47,382 nucleotides of DNA from Campylobacterales bacterium. GTDB lineage: Bacteria; Campylobacterota; Campylobacteria; Campylobacterales; Nautiliaceae. This document shows, piece after piece, positions 21,342 to 27,916 of this stretch. Location of the stretch: positions 1 through 47,382 of the forward strand of contig JALVWY010000062.1 in assembly GCA_027023105.1 (NCBI GenBank), read 5' to 3'. The translations under genes were made by a program, and so were the position numbers. The notes under the pieces are model-generated. The model did not search any database. It saw only the letters and a list, made by a program, of their open reading frames with translations, and was not told the DNA's origin. The stretch's first letter is position 1; every line of letters begins with the position of its first letter.

Positions 21342-22680
21342 AAATAAAAAAATAATGCTAAGCTATAATAGCTTAAATCAGCATACCTTAATAATCGGGC
21401 AGTCAGGGGTTGGTAAATCAGTCTTACTTAAAAGAATTTACACTCAATTAAAAACTCAAAACACAGGTGTCTTCGTAGTTCACGACATTAAGGGCGACTT
21501 CATTCAACAGTTTTACAATCCCGAAACAGATTACATTCTAAATCCGTTAGATTCAAGAAGTATAAACTTAAATATATTTAAGTTAATAAAAACAAAAGCA
21601 GACATAAAAGCAGTTGTAGCTGCACTTATACCGGAAGCAAAAGAAGCAAAAGAACCCATCTGGGTAAATAGCGCAAGAGACATTTTTGAAAGCATTATTT
21701 ATCTTGCAATACACAATTTTAAAACAGGTAAAATTGAAAAATTAGATAATACTGTAATTAAAAATTACATACAGGAAGGTATTGCATTTTTAGTAGAAAA
21801 CTTTAAAGATTTAAAAGAATGCAGCAGAGGTTATGCTCACTTGCAAGCTTACAAAACAAGCTCTCAGCCTGCAAATATTTTTTCAAATTTTCTATCTTAT
21901 ATGACCTTGTTTGACGTTGTTGCAGAAAACAAAAACCCTGAACTTGATTTAAAAGAATTTATACAAAAACAAAACGGAGCAACGATTTTCCTTGCTAACT
22001 ACAACAACATTAAAGATTTTGTAGCGCCTTTATTAAGCCTTTTTGTAAATGCGCTTGTAAGAGAGCTCCTAAGTTTAGAAGAAAACTTAGACAGAAGAAT
22101 GTTTCTCTTCCTGGACGAACTTACAAACCTGCTAAAAATTGACAAAATTTTAGACTTCCTTACACTTGCAAGAAGTAAGGGAGGAGCGGCATTTTTAGGT
22201 TTTCAAGACGTAAAAGCACTTGAAAGAATTTACGACAAAGAAGGTGCAGAAACAATTGTTGCAAACACTGCAAATAAAATAATTTTGAGGGTTGGAGATG
22301 TTTCAACTGCAGAATACTTAAGTAAATTAATAGGCGAACAGGAAGTTAAAATAGTAAACAAATCACACAGCGTATCGCCTTTTGACAGAGACAGCGTAAG
22401 TTACAGTACACAAATCCAGCGCAGACCTGCGGTTTTAGCAAGTCAAATTACAACCTTGCCAACCTTGCATTTTTATTTAAAAACGCTTGAATTGCCGGAA
22501 TGGACATACGTTCCAAATGCTTTTATTCCAAGCCAGGATAAATATCCTTTAACACAACCTAAATTACAGCTAGTAGATACATTTAACATCAATTTCAGTT
22601 CTCAAAAAGCACAATCTTTTGCAGACAATATTTTATTAACAGCTGCACAAGAAGAAGCGGACGAAGAAGAAGTTTTATAA
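21331..22680 (+). CDS. Type IV coupling protein ATPase (TraD/TrwB-like)
   Basis: A 449-residue P-loop ATPase that would deliver the relaxase-DNA complex to a secretion channel. HTLIIGQSGVGKS gives Walker A at residues 23-30. VFVVHDIKGDF and YILNPLDSRSINLNIF are typical of TraD/TrwB (DxKGdf, LNPfD-RS). MFLFLDELTNL (Asp about 262, Glu 263) is Walker B, followed by AFLGFQDVKALERIYDKEGAETIVANTANKIILR, the sensor/motif III region. The N-terminal membrane domain is absent and is supplied by the gene upstream. ATG 21331 has its own RBS (GAGGAGG) inside that gene. Confidence 0.9.
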   Translation: MLSKNKKIMLSYNSLNQHTLIIGQSGVGKSVLLKRIYTQLKTQNTGVFVVHDIKGDFIQQFYNPETDYILNPLDSRSINLNIFKLIKTKADIKAVVAALIPEAKEAKEPIWVNSARDIFESIIYLAIHNFKTGKIEKLDNTVIKNYIQEGIAFLVENFKDLKECSRGYAHLQAYKTSSQPANIFSNFLSYMTLFDVVAENKNPELDLKEFIQKQNGATIFLANYNNIKDFVAPLLSLFVNALVRELLSLEENLDRRMFLFLDELTNLLKIDKILDFLTLARSKGGAAFLGFQDVKALERIYDKEGAETIVANTANKIILRVGDVSTAEYLSKLIGEQEVKIVNKSHSVSPFDRDSVSYSTQIQRRPAVLASQITTLPTLHFYLKTLELPEWTYVPNAFIPSQDKYPLTQPKLQLVDTFNINFSSQKAQSFADNILLTAAQEEADEEEVL

Positions 22681-22696
22681 AAAAAGGAGGTAAATT

Positions 22697-23122
22697 ATGA
22701 ATCCAAAAGTTATCCAATTTCTTATCGCAACAGGCTTGATTGGAGCGTTTGTCTTATATTTAATTATGCAGCAAAACCAAGAAATTTCGGCAAAACAGGC
22801 AACTTTTAACAATAGCGTAGATATGCAGATTAAGCAAATACAAGCAGATATACATTTAGACAAAGCAAATATGAACGGTTATATGTCTAACAAAGCGACA
22901 GGCAGAGCTTACGGTTTAACTGCTTTACAGGAACAAAAAGAACTTGCGGAAGAAAAGAAAAAGCAAAGAGAGCTCAAAAGAAAACAAGAAGAACAAGAGA
23001 AAAAATCAAAACAGTTATTAAAAAATTACGAAAAAGCCCTTGAAATGCAACAAGAAAAACAACAAAGTCATCCAAACTTCGATAAAGAATTTGACGATTT
23101 CGACAAACAATTCAACTTCTAA
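22697..23122 (+). CDS. Single-span coiled-coil membrane protein
   Basis: A 141-residue protein with an N-terminal transmembrane helix (about 5-25), a polar region, then a strongly charged coiled coil (about 75-120, rich in Glu, Lys and Gln) and an aromatic acidic tail (FDKEFDDFDKQFNF). RBS AAAAAGGAGG precedes ATG 22697, 16 bp after the coupling ATPase, so it belongs to the P8 operon. A link to the coupling protein complex is plausible from context only. Confidence 0.68.
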   Translation: MNPKVIQFLIATGLIGAFVLYLIMQQNQEISAKQATFNNSVDMQIKQIQADIHLDKANMNGYMSNKATGRAYGLTALQEQKELAEEKKKQRELKRKQEEQEKKSKQLLKNYEKALEMQQEKQQSHPNFDKEFDDFDKQFNF

Positions 23123-23160
23123 TTCTCTTTTTCTCAACATTTTTCAAACATTCCTATAAC
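23123..23160 (+). promoter_or_regulatory. TCCTATAAC-class promoter P9
   Basis: CTCTTTTTCTCAACATTTTTCAAACAT then TTCCTATAACA-type core at 23152-23160, 40 bp before ATG 23200. Confidence 0.6.
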
Positions 23161-23199
23161 ACTATGTTCCATTAAAAAAAAACAAATAAAGGAGGTAAT

Positions 23200-23577
23200 A
23201 TGGACGGATTCAATCATCATTTTAACGGCTTTCAAAATACCGAAAACCCGGTAAAAATTGAAAGCGCACATGAAGAAAACACAGGTGGTGTGCATGCACA
23301 ACAGCAGCAACGCACAACACGCAGAAAAAAAAGCAAAAAAGACAAGCTCAAAGAAAAACTTGAAAAAAAACTGCAAGAGCTTCGCAAAATTGAAGAAGAA
23401 AAGAAAAAACTTGCGCAAGAGCTTAAAAAAATAGAAGAACAAGAAAAAATAGAGCAAGACAAAAAACTTGCAAAAGCAGCAAGAGAAGCGTTTATCAAGG
23501 GCTTAACAGAAGAATCATTACATCAATTAAAACAAAAAATCCAAGAAATTTTAGGAGGCGAAAATGAAACTTATTAA
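23200..23577 (+). CDS. Coiled-coil protein carrying a GVHA tag
   Basis: A 125-residue, highly charged protein. The first 25 residues are His/Asn-rich and acidic. Then comes GGVHAQQQQ, encoded by a one-base variant of the 16-bp palindrome, followed by a basic patch (RTTRRKKSKKDK) and a long Glu/Lys coiled coil (about 48-100). RBS AAAGGAGG precedes ATG 23200. It overlaps the next gene by 14 bp. No family recognised; the basic-plus-coiled-coil build suggests a nucleic-acid or scaffold role. Confidence 0.68.
   Translation: MDGFNHHFNGFQNTENPVKIESAHEENTGGVHAQQQQRTTRRKKSKKDKLKEKLEKKLQELRKIEEEKKKLAQELKKIEEQEKIEQDKKLAKAAREAFIKGLTEESLHQLKQKIQEILGGENETY
23287..23302. repeat. Variant of the 16-bp palindrome in 23200 gene
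   Basis: GGTGTGCATGCACAAC, identical to the variant at 13664-13679. Here the plus-strand reading is Gly-Val-His-Ala-Gln, again next to a poly-Gln stretch. Confidence 0.8.
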
Positions 23578-24475
23578 AATCATCTTAACCGCTTCTCTTC
23601 TTTTTTTTACAGGTATTGCTTTTGCAAACGATTATAGTGCAGGAAGTAGCCAAAATTTAGGAAATTCCGCAGAAAAAAATATTAACGCAAAACAAGGTAC
23701 AGAAAGCAAAGTCAGTAAAAATGTAAGAAAAAGTAAAACTAAAACAAAATCAAAAGAAAAACAAAAAACGGTAGAATTAAGTACATTTGAAGCCGCAAAT
23801 ATTTTGTATAAATTAGAAGATTTAGAAAATGCAAATGTATATCCATTTGATGTTTGTAAAGTATTAACAAATCCAAAACTTCCTGAAAATTTTGGAATTA
23901 CAAGTGAAGAAGCAGACGGTATCTATAATCCAACATACGCAGAACTGCTAAATAAAGCAGCACAAAGCAATGCGCCTTTAAGCGTAATTTTAGACAGACA
24001 AGATATCTACAGACTTAAAGATTATCTCAATTGCCTAGGCTATTACGGCGCTATAACAGCACAGGCTTTAAAAAGCGGTAAATTAAACACAAAAATAACA
24101 GACACCCAAATAAAAAGACAATACAACAGATTTAAACGTAATCTCGCAAGAGCACGTTGCAGATTTGCAGGCAGTACAGATACAATAAACTGCAGAAATA
24201 TTTTTGTAAAATTGTCTTACGACCCCGTCCTAGAAATGAACGGAGTAAAACTTTTTGATACAAATACACATACGTTTTATGCTTATACAAGCACAACACG
24301 TAAAAGTATAACTTACAGCACAAGACTTGCATTAGAAATGCAAAAATCAAAAGAGAAAGGATATACAGACACAACTGCATTAGATACAACTGTTAGCAAA
24401 AAAGCAACAAGCAACACAGAACAAAACAACAAAGCTGAATTTAGTATGCGTGATTGGTTAAAGTTTAACCATTAA
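23564..24475 (+). CDS. Secreted hypothetical protein
   Basis: A 303-residue protein with signal peptide (MKLIKIILTASLLFFTGIAFA, cleavage after Ala21) and a mature N-terminal Ser/Asn/Lys-rich linker (about 22-70). A helical domain (about 70-215) contains four Cys (FDVCKVL, YLNCLGYYG, ARCRFAG, INCRNIF) that could form two disulfides. A Thr/Ser-rich tail follows. It overlaps the upstream gene by 14 bp. No family recognised; periplasmic location is inferred. Confidence 0.7.
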   Translation: MKLIKIILTASLLFFTGIAFANDYSAGSSQNLGNSAEKNINAKQGTESKVSKNVRKSKTKTKSKEKQKTVELSTFEAANILYKLEDLENANVYPFDVCKVLTNPKLPENFGITSEEADGIYNPTYAELLNKAAQSNAPLSVILDRQDIYRLKDYLNCLGYYGAITAQALKSGKLNTKITDTQIKRQYNRFKRNLARARCRFAGSTDTINCRNIFVKLSYDPVLEMNGVKLFDTNTHTFYAYTSTTRKSITYSTRLALEMQKSKEKGYTDTTALDTTVSKKATSNTEQNNKAEFSMRDWLKFNH

Positions 24476-24481
24476 TTTTGC

Positions 24482-24504
24482 TTTTTTCTTTTTCTTCCTA
24501 TAAC
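24482..24504 (+). promoter_or_regulatory. TCCTATAAC-class promoter P10
   Basis: TTTTTTCTTTTTCTTCCTAT-AACA, core 24496-24504, GTTAAAC at 24511-24517, upstream of the second 108-bp leader repeat. Confidence 0.6.
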
Positions 24505-24529
24505 AGGGTTGTTAAACAAGTGTAGCAGA

Positions 24530-24637
24530 GGTTTTTATTCGCATAGTTGCAAAAATAAAAAATAAAAGGAGACAGTTATGAGAAAACTAATTTCAAGTTT
24601 AGCGATAGTATCAGTTTTAGCAATAAGTGCAAGTGCA
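24530..24637 (+). repeat. 108-bp leader plus signal-peptide repeat, copy 2
   Basis: Perfect copy of 19999-20106, same orientation, 4.5 kb apart. Recombination between the copies would delete the coupling-protein genes and fuse the leader to the second protein. Confidence 0.95.
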
Positions 24638-25651
24638 AACAATTTTAACACTACAAATTCTTACGATATAAAAGCACAAGTTAATAATAAAAAACTTGTC
24701 AAAATAGGCGCAATAACGGCGGGAGTGCAACATTATTTGTTTACGTATTTAGGGAAACAAAAAAATTTTTCTGTAATTAGCTATAAACATTTTGTTAATT
24801 TTTATGATACTTTAGTATATCACAAACCAAAACAATTTGGTAAAGAAGGTACTACCGATTTTCTGCCTACAACAATTTTTAATGATTTGCTGCTTTATGA
24901 TGATAACGGCAGTTTTAATAAGTTAAAATACTCTCATTTGTTGCAATATCAATTTATTGATACAAGTATAGAAATTTTGCAAGCAAAAGGTATACCTACT
25001 AATTTAACATATACCGTTCAAAAAATTGTTGGTAAAACAGCAGTAACTATTACTTTAAATATACAACAAATTTTAGCAAAGTATGCAGAATTTCTAATGT
25101 ATTTAAAAAGTTTAAGCAACAACAATCCTCAAAAATTTAACGACATTTTTCAAAGATTTGCAGTATTTCTATTTTATAACGACGGTTTAAGCTACTACAA
25201 ACCATTAGAGAAAGTAATTAATAAAGAAACCGTAAAAGCTATATGCTTAACTGATAGAATTGTTGAAGACCCTTTCTCACCGCTTGATTTTGTCGCCATG
25301 ATATTCGGAGATTATAGGGGATATAGCAGAACTTTTCTATCTGGACGTGGAGAAATAGGAAAATTTGTAAATTATGTATTAGCGGGAGAAAAAGAAAAAG
25401 CAGCAAAACTATTCTTAAATAATAAAAGAATTGAACAAGAAAGAAATTTTTATAGAGATGAATTAGCAGCAGCTGCAAAGCTTGATAGCATTTACATTCC
25501 TCTACCTGATAAGTTTGCAAAAATTATATACAACAAAGCAGATGAAGCATTAGAAAAGCTACCTAATACATACAAACAAGAAGGATTACCAAGAGCAAAA
25601 TATATAGAAGGAATAGTAAAGCTTAGAAATCTTATTGCAGAAGGGAAATAA
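24578..25651 (+). CDS. Secreted hypothetical protein with swapped leader
   Basis: A 357-residue protein. The signal peptide is identical to that of the 20047 protein, but the mature 337 residues are unrelated: mixed helical, with one Cys, no barrel pattern and a charged helical C-terminus (DEALEKLPNTYKQEGLPRA). A periplasmic or surface-exposed location is inferred. The next gene begins 2 bp after its stop, so the two are co-expressed from P10. No family recognised. Confidence 0.72.
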   Translation: MRKLISSLAIVSVLAISASANNFNTTNSYDIKAQVNNKKLVKIGAITAGVQHYLFTYLGKQKNFSVISYKHFVNFYDTLVYHKPKQFGKEGTTDFLPTTIFNDLLLYDDNGSFNKLKYSHLLQYQFIDTSIEILQAKGIPTNLTYTVQKIVGKTAVTITLNIQQILAKYAEFLMYLKSLSNNNPQKFNDIFQRFAVFLFYNDGLSYYKPLEKVINKETVKAICLTDRIVEDPFSPLDFVAMIFGDYRGYSRTFLSGRGEIGKFVNYVLAGEKEKAAKLFLNNKRIEQERNFYRDELAAAAKLDSIYIPLPDKFAKIIYNKADEALEKLPNTYKQEGLPRAKYIEGIVKLRNLIAEGK

Positions 25652-25653
25652 AA

Positions 25654-26226
25654 ATGAAACAAATAATATTCCTTCTTTTATTTCTTACCGGTATTTTTGC
25701 AAATACAAATGTAATTGTACCGACTGTACCGAATAATAGCATTATTACAGACCAGCTAATAATTAACTATAAAAGACCCATAAATGTAAAAGATTTGCAT
25801 ACAATAAAATATAGTAAAGATGATTTAGTAAAAGATGTAGAAAATTCTTGTTCTATTCCTACATATAAAAAAGATATTAAAGACAAAACAGTTTTAGATA
25901 TTTTTACAAATAAAGACTTAACACAGCTTGCAATAATTCACTATGTAAGTTGTTCTAATTTAAACAAAAACGATTATATTATCGTTAACAATAACAAAGT
26001 TGAAACCGGTAAAACAATAATAGCTTACTATAAGATAGTTGATAATTTAAAAAGAGAAATAGTAAGTAGCAAACAGATTTTACAAAAAACTTTAAAAAAC
26101 ATATGTAGTAAAAAAAGCTTTAGAAATTTTTTAAATAAAGACAAAAATGTAGCAATAATGATTTATACAAATCAAGATAGAACTGCATTTTCAATCTACT
26201 TATTTAATCATTGTCCTATTCAATAA
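25654..26226 (+). CDS. Secreted protein with duplicated two-Cys domain
   Basis: A 190-residue protein with signal peptide (MKQIIFLLLFLTGIFA). The mature protein holds two related units: one around NSCSIPTYKKD...IFTNKDLTQLAIIHYVSC and one around NICSKKSFRNF...IYTNQDRTAFSIYLFNHC. Each has paired Cys about 33-36 residues apart and the core I(F/Y)TN(K/Q)D-x-T. The pseudogene at 7928 encodes a third, similar unit. The start lies 2 bp after the upstream stop. This is likely a periplasmic disulfide-stabilised protein. Function unknown. Confidence 0.72.
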   Translation: MKQIIFLLLFLTGIFANTNVIVPTVPNNSIITDQLIINYKRPINVKDLHTIKYSKDDLVKDVENSCSIPTYKKDIKDKTVLDIFTNKDLTQLAIIHYVSCSNLNKNDYIIVNNNKVETGKTIIAYYKIVDNLKREIVSSKQILQKTLKNICSKKSFRNFLNKDKNVAIMIYTNQDRTAFSIYLFNHCPIQ

Positions 26227-26265
26227 TTTTCCCTCTTTTTATTTTTTCTTATTTGTTCTTATAAC
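26224..26265 (+). promoter_or_regulatory. TCCTATAAC-class promoter P11 (variant)
   Basis: A T-rich tract then TTCTTATAACG, core 26257-26265 (one base from consensus), with AACGTTTAACAA at 26263-26274. ATG 26296 is 30 bp downstream. Confidence 0.55.
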
Positions 26266-26295
26266 GTTTAACAAATAAATAAAAAAGGATAAATC

Positions 26296-26787
26296 ATGAG
26301 AGATAAAAAATTAGACGGATTTCAATTTAAGCTAGGTTTAGCTATTTTAGCCTCTATGGGACTTTCTAAATTAAACAACATAACCCCTGAATATTTGCAA
26401 GGAGCAATGCAAAATGCACAAAGCGAACAAATGCAAAATATTGCACATTTTTTCTATAATTTAGCGACAAATCCTTTAACTTCCTTTTTATTCAATACAC
26501 CACATCTTGAAATTTTACCGGAAAACGCCTACGGATTTAAAGTTGCTTTTATGCTTATAAATTTTATAATTACATACACACCTGTTTTTCTTTTGCTTTT
26601 TATATTAATTCCAAAAATTTTCAACAGAAAAAATAAACCTGTAAAAGCGCAAAGTATTGAAGATGAAAGACAATTCCCAAACTATTATGACCCCAAAAGA
26701 GAAAACAATAAAAGCTTTCTCATTCGCTTAAAAATTTTTAAAGAAGGTATTAAATTAAGTTTTAGATTTGCTTTTTTAGAAGATTAG
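26296..26787 (+). CDS. Membrane protein, hypothetical
   Basis: A 163-residue protein. A moderately hydrophobic N-terminal segment (FQFKLGLAILASMGLSKL) is followed by a Gln/Asn-rich loop, then a strong transmembrane helix (about 97-117, FIITYTPVFLLLFILIP) and a basic cytoplasmic tail. ATG 26296 follows AAAAAAGGATAAATC. It is the last gene of the element. No family recognised. Confidence 0.65.
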   Translation: MRDKKLDGFQFKLGLAILASMGLSKLNNITPEYLQGAMQNAQSEQMQNIAHFFYNLATNPLTSFLFNTPHLEILPENAYGFKVAFMLINFIITYTPVFLLLFILIPKIFNRKNKPVKAQSIEDERQFPNYYDPKRENNKSFLIRLKIFKEGIKLSFRFAFLED

Positions 26788-26819
26788 ATGTTTTACATTT
26801 TTTTAAATGTTCCTATAAC
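26788..26819 (+). promoter_or_regulatory. Outward TCCTATAAC-class promoter P12 at the right end
   Basis: TTTTACATTTTTTTAAATG then TTCCTATAACA, core 26811-26819. There is no element gene after it. In the chromosome it faces attR and convergent host genes; in an excised circle it would read across attP towards int. Confidence 0.55.
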
Positions 26820-26928
26820 AAAACCTACAAATATCTCCAATTATCTTCTTTATCTTCTTTCATTTTTCTGCCAAAAAATAATACTCAAAACACACCTTAA
26901 AAACAATACAAAATGTTACCTAATGTAA

Positions 26929-26957
26929 CTTGTCCCCAATTTTGCCCCCAAATTTTT
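26929..26957. repeat. Putative integrase arm-type sites, right end
   Basis: TTGTCCCCAATTTTGCCCCC followed by AAATTTTT, matching 249-273 at the left end with few differences. GTTAC-N5-GTAAC (26915-26929) lies beside it. Confidence 0.6.
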
Positions 26958-26992
26958 AATTATCTAAAAGCCCCTGAATTTAGGCATTTTTA

Positions 26993-27013
26993 AAATCCCC
27001 CTCGCCGCACCAT
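26993..27013 (+). repeat. attR: right copy of 21-bp attachment repeat
   Basis: Repeats the last 20 bases of tRNA-Leu plus T (see 107-127). Only the tRNA 3' end is present here. Host sequence resumes after it; 27014-27103 holds no gene. Confidence 0.95.
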
Positions 27014-27103
27014 AATTACTCATAAAACTCCCTATAAAATCATAACTTTAAAAATTTAATTTTTGCTTTATTTCAAAAAAATTATACTTAAACTCATAAT
27101 ATT

Positions 27104-27916
27104 TTATAAAATCTCTTTAATACTTCTTAAAGAATCTTTGATAGTGGGATATTTAAACTCAAAACCATTTTCCATTAATTTTTTAGGATACACCCTTTGA
27201 GATGAAAGCAAAACTTCAGCCCCTTCACCATAAACTATTTTAAAGAAGAACGGTGGAATTATAAAAGGAACTTTTTTATTAAATATTTTTGCAAGATTTA
27301 TGCTAAATTCATAGTTTGTAGTAGGATAAGGAGTAGAAACATTAAAAATTCCCGTTATTTTTTTATCTATTAAAAATTTATAAATTCTAACTAAATCCTT
27401 TATATCAATAAAGCTCATATAACCGCAACCTCTGCCTATTGTAGCACCAAAACCGTATTTAAAAGGAAAAAGCATCTGCTTTAAAGCTCCGCCGTTTCCA
27501 ATAACTACGGAAAGTCTAAGAATTGAAGTCGGTTTATTGCATTTCAAAGCCTCTTTTTCCCAGTTCTTAGCCAGATTTGCCAAAAAATTATCGGCAAATT
27601 CACTGTTTTCATCACATATACAATTATTAGGATAAATACCAATAGCGGATGTCGAGATAAAATATTTAACATTGGAATCATTAATGATTTTTACAATATT
27701 TTTTGTTGTTTCTATTCTTGAGGAATAAAGTGATTTTTTATATTTTTCACTCCATTTTTTAAGAATTGTAGCACCTGCAAGATTTATCACAATATCCATA
27801 TCTTTTATTTTATGAAGTTCATTAATATTTTTTGAATCTATAATTAAAGGATTTTTAAACTCTTTTTGCAAAAACGAGCCTATAAAACCGCTCCCTCCTA
27901 TAATTGCCACTTTCAT
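27104..27916 (-). CDS. TIGR01777-family NAD(P)-dependent epimerase-like protein
   Basis: A 270-residue Rossmann-fold protein of the short-chain dehydrogenase/epimerase superfamily (YfcH/SulA-like, TIGR01777). The N-terminal dinucleotide-binding motif is GGSGFIG (residues 7-13), followed by VINLAGATIL...KKWSEKYKKSLYSSRIETT, characteristic of this family, and a C-terminal region (PPFFFKIVYGEGAEVLLSSQ) that matches its substrate domain. The substrate is unknown. Slightly shorter than the usual 290-300 residues. It overlaps rpoN by 4 bp. Confidence 0.88.
   Translation of the reverse strand: MKVAIIGGSGFIGSFLQKEFKNPLIIDSKNINELHKIKDMDIVINLAGATILKKWSEKYKKSLYSSRIETTKNIVKIINDSNVKYFISTSAIGIYPNNCICDENSEFADNFLANLAKNWEKEALKCNKPTSILRLSVVIGNGGALKQMLFPFKYGFGATIGRGCGYMSFIDIKDLVRIYKFLIDKKITGIFNVSTPYPTTNYEFSINLAKIFNKKVPFIIPPFFFKIVYGEGAEVLLSSQRVYPKKLMENGFEFKYPTIKDSLRSIKEIL

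Larger units (their letters stand above)
107..27013. mobile_element. Integrated plasmid-like mobilizable element in tRNA-Leu
   Basis: Bounded by a 21-bp direct repeat of the tRNA-Leu 3' end, with a tyrosine integrase gene immediately inside the left end. It carries a replication initiator with iterons, a DnaB-like helicase, a MobF relaxase, a type IV coupling protein pair, two RHH proteins and many envelope proteins. Housekeeping genes begin straight after the right repeat. Length from repeat to repeat is about 26,886 bp. No VirB4-type ATPase is recognisable, so integrative mobilizable element or integrated plasmid fits better than a complete ICE. Confidence 0.93.

Noticed and set aside
20778-21360. 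Frameshift that broke one coupling-protein gene
   Set aside because: The downstream gene has its own ATG with a strong RBS (GAGGAGG) correctly spaced, and the upstream frame ends cleanly; overlap by 11 bp is typical of translational coupling.
1021-27013. Restriction-modification, toxin-antitoxin or CBASS-type defence module in the element
   Set aside because: None of the element proteins shows methyltransferase, nuclease, cyclase or classical toxin motifs that I can recognise; unknown proteins remain, but no claim is supportable.
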